NCBI GenBank assembly: GCA_017530365.1
Contig: JAFXMK010000006.1
Coordinates: 1 to 64,000, forward strand
Length of the DNA: 64,000 nucleotides
Direction: 5' to 3'
Source: Bacteroidales bacterium
Lineage (GTDB): Bacteria; Bacteroidota; Bacteroidia; Bacteroidales; F082
Below the pieces are notes generated by a model. That model was not told the origin of the DNA and did no database searches. It saw only the letters and a list, made by a program, of their open reading frames with translations. The translations under genes were made by a program, and so were the position numbers. Position 1 is the first letter of the stretch. Every line of letters begins with the position of its first letter. This document shows positions 48,085 through 56,579 of this stretch, one piece after another.

Positions 48085-49740
48085 TTTGGTGATGACTACT
48101 TTAATCGTCTGGTTTCCAATATCGGATGCCGCTTTGATGAAATACACCCCTGAATCAAGTCCGTTCATGTAATTCTCTAGCGTGGTGTGGTTCAGACCAT
48201 TGAAATGATAGGTCTTTATCAGACGTCCCATGACATCATAAACAGTGAGATCGGCAACACAGTTTTCCTTAAGCATGATATGGACATCGCCTTGGGAAGG
48301 ATTGGGGTAAGCCATGATAAGATCGTTCTTTTGGACGAAAGTATCTTCCACATGAAGCAGGTTCATAGCGGCAGAGAAATCAGGAATGCCATAACCATAA
48401 CTGTTATCGGGATGGTCGGCGCGGTTGCTCACTTCACGAACCACATCACAAAACTCCTGCACCGAGAGGTAAGGATAAGCTTGACGCAAACAGGTAACGG
48501 CTCCAGCCAACACCGGTGTTGCGAACGAAGTTCCGCTGCCGTTGTAATAAGGCTCGCCCCAAAAAGAGCTAGGATCGTCTGCAACATAGGTCCCATGGCC
48601 CATGGCCATTACATCTGGTTTGATACGGCCGTCGTATGTGGGGCCCACTGAACTAAAGAATGCACGTTCGCCATGGCTGTCAACGGCACCGACTGTTATC
48701 ACATGCTCAGCATCAGCAGGAATGCCCAAAGTACAAGTACCGTCGCCCTCATTGCCAGCGGCGATAAGACAGACAATGCCACGGCTGGCAGCGATTTCGG
48801 CACCGATAGTCATTGGGGCGGTGTGACCGTCAAAGTGAGCAAAGGGGTGATCCCATTGTGACATGTTATCATCGAAGTCGATGTATCCCAACGATGTGGT
48901 GGTGACGTCAACACCTAAGCTGTCAGCGTACTCGGCACCCGACACCCAGTTGTATTCTTCAGCGATAGTCTCGCTATCACCATCCTCTGTGTGAATCAGA
49001 TAGTAAGACGCCTTGGGAGCCGTGCCGACAAAAGTCTGCGGCACATAGGCGGCCATGGTGCTCAAACATGAGGTGCCGTGTGTGCTTTGGGTATAAACCG
49101 ATGTGGAGCCATACACAAATTCACGGGTGCCCAACAAACGACCCTCATCACGCATGTTGTCGAAGCAAGGATGTGTGTCAGTGCCAACAAAACCACCATC
49201 GAGAATGGCGACAACCATGCCTTCGCCTTGATAGCCGTTGTCGTGCAATACTTGGCCATTCAATTGAGTGATTTGAGTGTAACCTCCGCCATAATAGCCT
49301 CTCACGACATCGACACTTTCAACTGGAGACTTCTCTTTTGCCAACCATTGTTCCTTGGCTTCCTGAGCTTCAGGATAGCTGGGGCAGTCGCGCACTGTTT
49401 CAACGAAAGCAAGGGCGTTGATGGTATCGATGACTGCAGGATTGGTGGTGTAAACCGTCACGCCATTCAGCCACTTCGAGGGATTCAGCAACTGCGCCCC
49501 GCAATTAGCAACAGCTTGAAGGTATTGGGGATTCACAGGGATGTCATACTCGTCAATCTCAATGCCCAATCGGGCTCTGCGGTCCAAAGCACGTTGGCTC
49601 AGGTATGCTTCCGGAACGTCAATAGAATAGGGAGAATCGTTCTTGTCAGTAAACTGCACCCAGTAGATATTGGTAGCGATTTGCGCCTGGGCAACAATAG
49701 ACATAACCAGTAGCATTAGTAAAAATGAAATCTTTCTCAT
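48082..49740 (-). CDS. Subtilisin-like S8 serine peptidase with T9SS sorting domain
   Basis: A 552-residue secreted protease with signal peptide ISFLLMLLVMSIVAQAQ. After an inhibitor-like propeptide region (about 20-140, with LNGVTVYTTNP) comes the S8 domain: catalytic Asp in VVAILDGGFVGTD (about 182), His in STHGTSCLSTMA (about 221), Asn in IAAGNEGDGT and Ser in NGSGTSFATPVLAG (about 404). The last ~75 residues are a T9SS sorting domain (AYPNPSQGDVHIML and GVYFIKA). By family it would be exported across the outer membrane. No gene partner is adjacent on its strand. Confidence 0.94.
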   Translation of the reverse strand: MRKISFLLMLLVMSIVAQAQIATNIYWVQFTDKNDSPYSIDVPEAYLSQRALDRRARLGIEIDEYDIPVNPQYLQAVANCGAQLLNPSKWLNGVTVYTTNPAVIDTINALAFVETVRDCPSYPEAQEAKEQWLAKEKSPVESVDVVRGYYGGGYTQITQLNGQVLHDNGYQGEGMVVAILDGGFVGTDTHPCFDNMRDEGRLLGTREFVYGSTSVYTQSTHGTSCLSTMAAYVPQTFVGTAPKASYYLIHTEDGDSETIAEEYNWVSGAEYADSLGVDVTTTSLGYIDFDDNMSQWDHPFAHFDGHTAPMTIGAEIAASRGIVCLIAAGNEGDGTCTLGIPADAEHVITVGAVDSHGERAFFSSVGPTYDGRIKPDVMAMGHGTYVADDPSSFWGEPYYNGSGTSFATPVLAGAVTCLRQAYPYLSVQEFCDVVREVSNRADHPDNSYGYGIPDFSAAMNLLHVEDTFVQKNDLIMAYPNPSQGDVHIMLKENCVADLTVYDVMGRLIKTYHFNGLNHTTLENYMNGLDSGVYFIKAASDIGNQTIKVVITK

Positions 49741-49788
49741 GGTATTTTATTTAGTTTTATACAAAGTAATTAGGTGTTTTAAATCGTG

Positions 49789-49796
49789 CAAAAATA
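49789..49796 (-). promoter_or_regulatory. -7 box of the subtilase gene
   Basis: TATTTTTG on the minus strand, 48 bp before the start. Confidence 0.6.
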
Positions 49797-49838
49797 ACAT
49801 TATTTTTCAACTTCAATCATGAATTAACTCAAAAACAC

Positions 49839-49846
49839 TACTTTTG
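49839..49846 (+). promoter_or_regulatory. -7 box of trmD
   Basis: TACTTTTG, 21 bp before the ATG at 49868. Confidence 0.6.
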
Positions 49847-49867
49847 CCATGGTTTTAAACTAATATT

Positions 49868-50560
49868 ATGCGAATCGACATCATTGCCATCTTCCCCGAG
49901 ATGTTCCAAGGCCCTTTCACTGAGTCCATTATCAAAAGGGCCATCAACAAGGGCATCGTTGATATTCAGCTACATAACTTGCGTGATTACAGCACCGACA
50001 AACACAAGAAAGTCGATGACTACCCCTTCTCTGCCGGCGCAGGCATGGTGATGATGGTCGAGCCTGTTGACAACTGCATCAGCCACCTGAAAAGCCAACG
50101 CGACTATGACGAAGTCATCTATATGAGTCCCGACGGCGAATTGCTGGATCAGCCTCTGTGCAACCAACTCTCGCTAAAAGAAAACATCATCATTCTTTGC
50201 GGTCACTACAAAGGCATCGACGAACGGATTCGCGAACACTTGATTACCAAGGAAATATCCATTGGTAATTACGTGCTTTCAGGCGGAGAGCTGGGTGCCG
50301 CCGTCCTTGTGGATAGCCTGGTGCGCCTCATCCCAGGCGCTTTGGGTGATGAGACCTCTGCCCTCTCCGACTCGTTTCAAGATGGGCTGGTCTCCCCTCC
50401 TGTCTATACACGCCCAAGAAACTACAAAGGATGGGAAGTGCCTGAGATCCTTCTGTCGGGCAACGATGCGATCATTAACGAATGGAAATTGGAACAAGCT
50501 TGGCAACGCACCAAGGAACGCCGACCTGAAATGTACGAAATCTTGAAAAAAAGCGAATAA
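49868..50560 (+). CDS. trmD: tRNA (guanine-37-N1)-methyltransferase TrmD
   Basis: A 230-residue SPOUT methyltransferase that makes m1G37 in tRNAs reading CNN codons, preventing frameshifts. Motifs seen: [59 protein letters not shown] and the C-terminal [25 protein letters not shown]. In many bacteria the operon is rpsP-rimM-trmD-rplS; here only rplS follows, and it has its own promoter box 44 bp before its start. Confidence 0.97.
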   Translation: MRIDIIAIFPEMFQGPFTESIIKRAINKGIVDIQLHNLRDYSTDKHKKVDDYPFSAGAGMVMMVEPVDNCISHLKSQRDYDEVIYMSPDGELLDQPLCNQLSLKENIIILCGHYKGIDERIREHLITKEISIGNYVLSGGELGAAVLVDSLVRLIPGALGDETSALSDSFQDGLVSPPVYTRPRNYKGWEVPEILLSGNDAIINEWKLEQAWQRTKERRPEMYEILKKSE

Positions 50561-50586
50561 AAAACGTTAGTAATCAAATATTTTTG

Positions 50587-50594
50587 TATATTTG
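50587..50594 (+). promoter_or_regulatory. -7 box of rplS
   Basis: TATATTTG, 43 bp before the ATG. Confidence 0.6.
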
Positions 50595-50637
50595 CACCCG
50601 TTTTTGAGGAAAAATATATAAAAAAATATTATATAAA

Positions 50638-50994
50638 ATGAAGAACGCGTTAATTCAATTCGTTGAAGATCAAGTTGTTGTAAAAGATTTTCCGAAGTTT
50701 AGAGCAGGTGACACTGTCACCGTCACGTACAAGATTGTTGAGGGCAACAAGGAACGTCTTCAGAAGTTCCAGGGTGTTGTTCTGAAGCGCAGTGGTTGCG
50801 GAAAAACCGCTACTTTCACTGTCAGAAAGATTTCGAACAACATCGGTGTTGAGAGATGCTTCCCCATCGCTTCTCCTATGATTGACAGCATCGAGCTGAA
50901 CAAAGAAGGTGCCGTCCGCAAGTCACGCATTTACTACCTCAGAGGTTTGCGTGGTAAGAAGGCCCGTATCAAGGAAGCCAAGCGTAAGGACTAA
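50638..50994 (+). CDS. rplS: Ribosomal protein L19
   Basis: A 118-residue large-subunit protein at the subunit interface. Family segments are intact: FRAGDTVTVTYKIVEGNKERLQKFQGVVLKRSG, TFTVRKISNNIGVERCFPIASPMIDSIEL and RRSKIYYLR-like KSRIYYLRGLRGKKARIKE. It follows trmD and closes at a terminator. Confidence 0.97.
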   Translation: MKNALIQFVEDQVVVKDFPKFRAGDTVTVTYKIVEGNKERLQKFQGVVLKRSGCGKTATFTVRKISNNIGVERCFPIASPMIDSIELNKEGAVRKSRIYYLRGLRGKKARIKEAKRKD

Positions 50995-51013
50995 TTCCCT
51001 AACGATCTCAAAC

Positions 51014-51048
51014 AAAAAAAAATCCCGACCATCCGGCCGGGATTTTTT
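51014..51048. terminator. Rho-independent terminator after rplS
   Basis: AAATCCCG and CGGGATTT form the stem, with inner CC/GG pairing and an ATCC loop, flanked by A and T runs. It also faces the end of the GltS-family gene. Confidence 0.9.
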
Positions 51049-51054
51049 ATTATA

Positions 51055-51077
51055 GTGTTACTCCTCACTCCTCACTT
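51055..51077 (-). repeat. Heptamer array at the end of the GltS-family gene
   Basis: On the minus strand AGTGAGG, AGTGAGG, AGTAACA encode the last residues VRSEE and the stop of the carrier. Confidence 0.72.
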
Positions 51078-52476
51078 TCTTCTTAAAGATTTTCTTCCTC
51101 ATCATAAACACCGTGAGCGCCGTCCAGAACACCACGAGGATGCCCAAAGTGATCCATGTAGCTTTCATGCTTTGCGGTGCGAAGCCCATCAGCAATAGCA
51201 CCGGGAATCCCAGTACGATGGCGGCGAGTGTCTGTAACACCAAGTTATTGGCGGCAGGTGTCTCGAACTTCGGGTCGATCTCACGAAGCAGGATCATGCC
51301 GTTGGATGCGGTGCCCGTCAGCATGCCGAACATGGAGAAGAAACCTTCGTACTCATAGCCGGGATAGAGATGCTTGCTGATCCACAGCACATAGACAAAG
51401 GTGACCAAGGCACCTAGTGCGCAGATGATGGAGAATGGCAGCACGAACTTGCCGAACTCGTCGAAGCTGATGGCAGCGGTGCCGGCTACAATCATGATGT
51501 CGAAGCAGAAGCCGCTGATGCGGTTCAGCATATAGTTATTGATGTATTCGCGTTGGATGATGCGCTGCCTCTTGAAAACTCTCAGGATGGACTTGAAGGC
51601 GATGCCGAACAAGGTGCCTAGCAGGAAGTTGAATCCCCACAGCATGGGCTTCAGCGTGTTGGTGCCGAACTTGCCTAACTCCATACCTTGGATCCAGTTG
51701 GTGAACAGATAGACTAGGAAATACACAAACAGCACCATGCAGATTTGCACTGAGAGCTTGTCGATCGACTCTGCATCGGGAATCTCGTTCTTCCCTTCGT
51801 AGTCTTCTAATTTGTTGACTTGGGCATCCGCAATCTTCTTAGATGAAAGCTTGCCTCTGCGACGCAGGATGTTCATGAAGATCACGCCAATGACGCTACC
51901 TACAATGAATCCTACGGCAGCGATGGACAATCCGAAGTCGGCGCCGGCGAATTCAATTCCCTGTTGTGAAGCCCATCCTGTAAAGATCTTGCCGAAGTTC
52001 AGTGCCTGACCTGGACCTTGGCCATAGCCCATGGGCAGCAGCAAACCAGCGGCATAGAAAAGCTTCTTGCCAAAGATGAAAAACAATATGGAGACAATCA
52101 AGCCCACAATGCCTTGGATGACGTACGAGGAAGCCGTCAAGGCGCCAGTCTCGATCACCTTCATCGGTGTGGATTTGGATTCGATCTTGTTGTTCTTTAA
52201 AGCCAAAGCCACAAAGCCCAAGCCCAAGGCATGATAGGTGACAATCTCCATCATTGGCTTGTTCACCAGCTCACGGCATCCTGGGAAGGCTTTGAAGATC
52301 AACAGCAGCAAGCCACCCAACAAGGCCGAAGGCAGCAGGCTTTTCTTTAGGAAAGGCACCTGTGTCCTCAAAGCATTGCCCAGCAGCAGCGCCGTAGCAA
52401 GAATACAAAACTGAATCAACCATTGCCAGGCCTCCGGCCGGTCAAAAGTCATCACAGAAACATCTAGGACAGTCAT
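51058..52476 (-). CDS. Sodium/glutamate symporter family (GltS/ESS) carrier
   Basis: A 472-residue inner membrane carrier with about 12 predicted helices in two repeats. LLPMGYGQGPGQALNFGKIF and the second-half MFGMLTGTASNGMILLREIDP correspond to the conserved glycine-rich loops of GltS. GltS imports glutamate with Na+; whether this divergent member prefers glutamate is not known. A cytosolic loop of ~50 polar residues (LRRRGKLSSKKIADAQ...) separates the halves. Its C-terminal VRSEE derives from a heptamer array. Confidence 0.85.
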   Translation of the reverse strand: MTVLDVSVMTFDRPEAWQWLIQFCILATALLLGNALRTQVPFLKKSLLPSALLGGLLLLIFKAFPGCRELVNKPMMEIVTYHALGLGFVALALKNNKIESKSTPMKVIETGALTASSYVIQGIVGLIVSILFFIFGKKLFYAAGLLLPMGYGQGPGQALNFGKIFTGWASQQGIEFAGADFGLSIAAVGFIVGSVIGVIFMNILRRRGKLSSKKIADAQVNKLEDYEGKNEIPDAESIDKLSVQICMVLFVYFLVYLFTNWIQGMELGKFGTNTLKPMLWGFNFLLGTLFGIAFKSILRVFKRQRIIQREYINNYMLNRISGFCFDIMIVAGTAAISFDEFGKFVLPFSIICALGALVTFVYVLWISKHLYPGYEYEGFFSMFGMLTGTASNGMILLREIDPKFETPAANNLVLQTLAAIVLGFPVLLLMGFAPQSMKATWITLGILVVFWTALTVFMMRKKIFKKKVRSEE

Positions 52477-52537
52477 AAGATTTCAAATTAGTATGCAAAC
52501 GTACTAATTATATGAGAAAAATCCAAAACAAATGTTG

Positions 52538-52545
52538 TAATTTTG
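52538..52545 (+). promoter_or_regulatory. -7 box of the chromate transporter operon, leaderless arrangement
   Basis: TAATTTTG ends 4 bp before the ATG at 52550, the same spacing as at msrC. Confidence 0.6.
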
Positions 52546-52549
52546 CGCC

Positions 52550-53122
52550 ATGAAAATCGTGTTCCAGCTATTCTTCACCTTTTTTAAGATAGGCGCCTTC
52601 ACCTTGGGCGGTGGCTACGCCATGCTCTCCATGGTGGAGAAAGCCGTGGTGGATAAGAAGCAGTGGATTCCCTCGGACGAATTCTGGGACATGATCGCCA
52701 TCGTGCAGTCGCTGCCTGGCGTCTTTGCCGTAAACACCGCCTTGTATGTGGGTCACAGGATCGCCGGACGGAAAGGCGCTGCCGCTGCCATGTTGGGCGC
52801 CATCATCCCTTCCATCGTCATCATCCTGCTGCTCGCCACCATCTTCAGGGAATACCGCGATATGCCCGTGGTGGAACGCATCTTCAAAGGCATCCGCCCC
52901 TGCGTGGTGGCCTTGATCCTGGCGCCTTCACTAAGGATGATCAAATCGGCCAAGGTCACTTGGAAGACCGCCATCATCCCGATTGCAGCCGTGTTCCTGA
53001 TTTGGTGGTGCAAGGTCTCCCCTGTCATCGTCATCATCGCCGCCATTGCCGGCAGCCTGATCTATGCCTTGGTCATGGAACGCAAGATGAAACAAACGGC
53101 AAAAAAGGAGGCTGAGCCATGA
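52550..53122 (+). CDS. Chromate transporter, ChrA half protein 1
   Basis: A 190-residue membrane protein of the ChrA family. FFKIGAFTLGGGYAMLSMVEKAVVD is the signature, and IVQSLPGVFAVNTALYVG follows. Short ChrA proteins work as pairs that together replace the long two-domain form; they export chromate or related anions. Its end overlaps the next gene by 4 bp (ATGA), so the halves are translated together. The promoter box is so close that a leaderless message is likely. Confidence 0.92.
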   Translation: MKIVFQLFFTFFKIGAFTLGGGYAMLSMVEKAVVDKKQWIPSDEFWDMIAIVQSLPGVFAVNTALYVGHRIAGRKGAAAAMLGAIIPSIVIILLLATIFREYRDMPVVERIFKGIRPCVVALILAPSLRMIKSAKVTWKTAIIPIAAVFLIWWCKVSPVIVIIAAIAGSLIYALVMERKMKQTAKKEAEP

Positions 53123-53658
53123 TCTACTTGCAGCTTCTTTGGGTGTTCATCAAGATCGGCGTCTTGGGCTTCGGCGGCGGCTATGCCATGCTGTCACTGA
53201 TCCAGCATGAAGTCGTTGACAACTACGCCTGGATGACCACGACGGAGTTTGCCGACATGGTGGCTATCTCGCAGATGACCCCCGGCCCGATCTCCATCAA
53301 TATGGCGACTTACGTGGGTTATACTGCCGGAGGTTTCGGCGGTTCTCTCCTCGCCTCTTTCGCACTCTGTCTCCCATCCATGATCATGGTGTATTTCATC
53401 ATCCGCCTGTTCATGAACAAGAAGAGCGGCTCGTTGATGACCAACCTACTGAAAGGCCTCAAGCCTGCCATTGCCGGTCTGATCTTCGCCGCAGGTCTAT
53501 CGATGATGAATGCGCAGAATTTCGTGCAGATAGGAAAAGGCGAGAACAACATCAGCATCGTGATATGTGTCCTCGCCTTTGTGGCCTCTTATTTCTTCAA
53601 GGCCAACCCGATTCTTCTGATCGTGCTGTCGGGTGCAGTGGGTTTCTTTGTGTATTAG
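53119..53658 (+). CDS. Chromate transporter, ChrA half protein 2
   Basis: A 179-residue membrane protein, the second ChrA half: FIKIGVLGFGGGYAMLSLIQHEVVD and ISQMTPGPISINMATYVGYTAGG. It has about six helices. It overlaps the first half by 4 bp and converges on the acyl-CoA synthetase gene with a 4-bp overlap at the stop codons. Confidence 0.92.
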   Translation: MIYLQLLWVFIKIGVLGFGGGYAMLSLIQHEVVDNYAWMTTTEFADMVAISQMTPGPISINMATYVGYTAGGFGGSLLASFALCLPSMIMVYFIIRLFMNKKSGSLMTNLLKGLKPAIAGLIFAAGLSMMNAQNFVQIGKGENNISIVICVLAFVASYFFKANPILLIVLSGAVGFFVY

Positions 53659-55433
53659 TTTTCCGCAAACATCTTCTCGATCACGTCCTTGTATTTGGCA
53701 GTGATGGAGCGACGTTTCACCTTCAGCGTTGGCGTGATCAGTCCGTTGCCCACGCTCCATTCGTCGGCGATAAGCGTAAACTTCTTGATCTTCTCGGTCT
53801 CGCCAAGGCCTTTGTTCAGATCCTGCACCTCCTTGAAGAACAGCTTCTGCACCTGGGGAAGATTGATTACCTGTTCGGGTGTAGTGAAGCGGATCTTCTC
53901 CTGTGCGCACCAGCCTTTCAGGAAGGCAAAGCTTGGCACGATGAGGGCGCCGGCGAACTTCTGGTTCTCGCCCACCACCACGATCTGTTCGATCAGCTTG
54001 GAGCCGCTGAACTTGGTCTCGATGACATCGGGGTTGATGTATTTGCCACCCGAAGTCTTGAACAGGCTCTTGATACGTCCGGTGATCATAAGCAGGCCAT
54101 ACTCGTTGAACTTGCCCATGTCGCCAGTATGGAACCAACCGTCTTTGTCGATGACCTCAGCAGTGAGTTCCGGATGCTTGTAGTAGCCCATCATGACGTT
54201 GTGGCCACGGCAAACGATCTCGCCTTCTTCGGTGATCTTCACATCCACACCTCTCAAGGGCGGGCCTACACAACCCACCTCACGCTGGTGGAGTCCCTTG
54301 TTGCTGACGGCAATCACCGGTGAGGTCTCGGTCAAGCCATAGCCCTCGAAAACGGGCATCTGGATGGCAGAGAAGAAAGCAGCGATCTTATGGTTCAAGG
54401 CTGCGGCGCCAGAAACCACACGCTCGAATCGGTCGGCACCGATCTTGCCACGGATCTTGGAATAGACAAGCTTATCGGCAATGCGCAACTTCAAGTTGTA
54501 CAGCCAGTCGCGTTTGTCGTCGTCGATCCTGTAGCGTTCGGCAAGATGCACCGCCCAGAAGAAGATGGCTCTCGAGATGCCTGTCATTTTCTTGCCTGAG
54601 GCGATGATGCCGTCGTAGAAGCGTTCCAACACACGGGGAACACAGCACATCATCGAAGGACGCAGCTCCTTGATGTTGTCGGCCAAGGTCGCCAAACTCT
54701 CGGCATAGTAGATGGCCATGCCCAAATAATGATAGGTATAAATGAGCAGACGCTCGTAGGCGTGGCACTCAGGAAGGAACGAGAAAGCAATGCTACCTGG
54801 TTTGCACGGGATGATGTCATATACGCCAAGCACCTGATTGATGACGTTGCTGTGCGACAGCATCACGCCTTTTGGGGTTCCAGTAGTGCCCGAAGTGTAG
54901 ATGAGTGTCATGCAGTCGCTGCTTTTCACGGCGGCCTTGCGGCGCTCCAGCTCCTCCTTGTGTGGATGCAAGGTGCCCAAAGCGATGATTTGGTCGAAAT
55001 ACGGGTATTTATCGCGGTCCACCATCGTATAGACATACTTGATGGAAGGGATGTCGGGCAGTACGTTGGTGACCTTGTTCATCACGGCCACGCCGTCGAG
55101 AAACACCAACTTGGCCTCGCAGTCGTTGAGGATGTAATGGTAATCCTCCTGGCTGATGGTCGGATAGATCGGCACGTTGACGGCGCCGACCTGCATGACA
55201 GCCATGTCGATGATGTTCCATTCGGGACGGTTGCTGACAATGAACGCCACCTTGTCGCCAGGTTCGATGCCCAACTCGATCAGCGCATAGCTCAACTTGT
55301 CGGTCAACTCGATATACTCCTGGATGCTATAGGTACGCCAATCTCCATCCTTTTTCCCGGCAAGCGCGATACGCTGATCCGGATACTTCTCCAAGTAATT
55401 AGGAAGAAGATCGAATATACGTTTGATTTCCAT
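53655..55433 (-). CDS. Long-chain acyl-CoA synthetase (AMP-binding, FadD15-like)
   Basis: A 592-residue ANL-superfamily enzyme that activates fatty acids with ATP and CoA. The AMP-binding motif is MTLIYTSGTTGTPKGVMLSH. Further motifs are FEGYGLTETSPVI and the hinge region DKDGWFHTGDMGKFNEYGLLMITGRIKSLFKTSGGKYINP. The C-terminal catalytic Lys lies in LKVKRRSITAKYKDVIE. The type resembles FadD15 of actinobacteria and is standard in Bacteroidetes. A good promoter (TTTG, 20 bp, TATCTTTG) lies in the gap to the EamA gene. Confidence 0.94.
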   Translation of the reverse strand: MEIKRIFDLLPNYLEKYPDQRIALAGKKDGDWRTYSIQEYIELTDKLSYALIELGIEPGDKVAFIVSNRPEWNIIDMAVMQVGAVNVPIYPTISQEDYHYILNDCEAKLVFLDGVAVMNKVTNVLPDIPSIKYVYTMVDRDKYPYFDQIIALGTLHPHKEELERRKAAVKSSDCMTLIYTSGTTGTPKGVMLSHSNVINQVLGVYDIIPCKPGSIAFSFLPECHAYERLLIYTYHYLGMAIYYAESLATLADNIKELRPSMMCCVPRVLERFYDGIIASGKKMTGISRAIFFWAVHLAERYRIDDDKRDWLYNLKLRIADKLVYSKIRGKIGADRFERVVSGAAALNHKIAAFFSAIQMPVFEGYGLTETSPVIAVSNKGLHQREVGCVGPPLRGVDVKITEEGEIVCRGHNVMMGYYKHPELTAEVIDKDGWFHTGDMGKFNEYGLLMITGRIKSLFKTSGGKYINPDVIETKFSGSKLIEQIVVVGENQKFAGALIVPSFAFLKGWCAQEKIRFTTPEQVINLPQVQKLFFKEVQDLNKGLGETEKIKKFTLIADEWSVGNGLITPTLKVKRRSITAKYKDVIEKMFAEN

Positions 55434-55468
55434 TATTTTAGTTGCTCGTTTTCAAATGATACAATTTG

Positions 55469-55500
55469 CAAAGATAAAAACAATTTGATACAACAGCAAA
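55469..55500 (-). promoter_or_regulatory. Promoter of the acyl-CoA synthetase gene
   Basis: On the minus strand TTTG (55500-55497), 20 bp, then TATCTTTG (55476-55469), 35 bp before the start. Confidence 0.75.
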
Positions 55501-55508
55501 TTATTTTA

Positions 55509-56417
55509 TCAGATACACATAAACACCAGGGCGGCCAACACCATCAGCAAAGGGATGATTTTGCTCCGGATGTTCCTCTCCTTGAAACACAAGGCGCCGT
55601 AAACGAAGGAGACGACCAGTCGGACACCGTACAATATTAAAGGTATCAGCACCAACACGGCAGCTTCCTGCTTCAGCCCTGAAAGATAGATGACATCGGC
55701 AATGCTGACGAATACCGCCATGGCCACGATGCCCCAACGCCATTCGAAAGGATGGTCCTTGCGCTTCGGCCGCCAAATCAAGAAAAACATCACGGCCATC
55801 ATGATGAAGTCATATACCGTGTACCAAGCCTGGATGGTGGACGGCGAGATGGACTCCCCACTGAGGAGGAACTTGTCATAGACACCGCTCAAAGCCACCA
55901 TCACGGCTGAGGCCAGCAGCATGTAAACCCATTTGTTGGTCTTGAAATGGATGCCCTCCTTCTTCCCGGAACGCCCCATCAGCCAAAACGACACCATGGC
56001 CAACACCACACCAGTCCATTGCATCCAGGTGAGATGCTCCCTGAAGATGGCAAACAACAGGATGAGCGAGATGGCAGGACGCAGCTGGTTCACAGGCCCT
56101 ACCACGGTGATGGGCAGGTTCTTCATGGCCGAATAGCTGAACATCCACGAGACCAATATCAAGGCGGTCTTTCCCATAATCAACAGATGCTGCCTCCAAG
56201 TCAAAGGCTCCACGTAAAAATGGCTCCAAAAAGCGCTCTGGTAAAAATCGGGATAGAAGTATGAGGTCAAGATAAATGGCGCAAACAACAACCCGCTGAC
56301 CAGGGTACTGTAGAAAAGCACGGGGATGATAGCGTTATTGACGACGGTGCTCTTCTTGAAGATGTCGTAAAAGCCCAATAACAAGGCGGAGATCAGAGAG
56401 AGTAAAACCCACTGCAT
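55509..56417 (-). CDS. EamA/DMT family transporter
   Basis: A 302-residue inner membrane protein with ten predicted helices in two EamA halves: WVLLSLISALLLGFYDIFKKS at the start and IADVIYLSGLKQEAAVLVLIPLILYG in the second half, with FSYSAMKNLPITVVGPVNQLRPAISLILL between. DMT carriers export metabolites or take up sugars and nucleotides; the substrate is not evident. A -7 box lies 19 bp upstream. It is transcribed away from clpB. Confidence 0.9.
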   Translation of the reverse strand: MQWVLLSLISALLLGFYDIFKKSTVVNNAIIPVLFYSTLVSGLLFAPFILTSYFYPDFYQSAFWSHFYVEPLTWRQHLLIMGKTALILVSWMFSYSAMKNLPITVVGPVNQLRPAISLILLFAIFREHLTWMQWTGVVLAMVSFWLMGRSGKKEGIHFKTNKWVYMLLASAVMVALSGVYDKFLLSGESISPSTIQAWYTVYDFIMMAVMFFLIWRPKRKDHPFEWRWGIVAMAVFVSIADVIYLSGLKQEAAVLVLIPLILYGVRLVVSFVYGALCFKERNIRSKIIPLLMVLAALVFMCI

Positions 56418-56436
56418 AACTCATGTTTTAGCGGCG

Positions 56437-56444
56437 CAAAAATA
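56437..56444 (-). promoter_or_regulatory. -7 box of the EamA gene
   Basis: TATTTTTG on the minus strand; a TTTTG lies 22 bp further upstream. Confidence 0.6.
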
Positions 56445-56471
56445 GGCTTTTTATCCATATAAAACACAAAA

Positions 56472-56515
56472 TGTCAAATTGACATAATAAAATCTACATA
56501 TCTGACAAATTGTCG
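56472..56515. promoter_or_regulatory. Two inverted repeats upstream of clpB (possible operators)
   Basis: TGTCAA-A-TTGACA (56472-56484) and GACAA-A-TTGTC (56504-56514) lie 65-110 bp before clpB. The second resembles the repeat in the lon leader. No standard TAnnTTTG box is seen on plus in this gap, so clpB may use a different sigma factor. This is inference. Confidence 0.45.
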
Positions 56516-56579
56516 TTTAAATGGGGATTGGTTAGGCTTTTGATGGATGTGCAAGCAAGTAAACAAAAAAACTAACGAT

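Noticed and set aside
53565-55640. Plus-strand open frames opposite the acyl-CoA synthetase gene
   Set aside because: They mirror a well-conserved gene and show no motif of their own.
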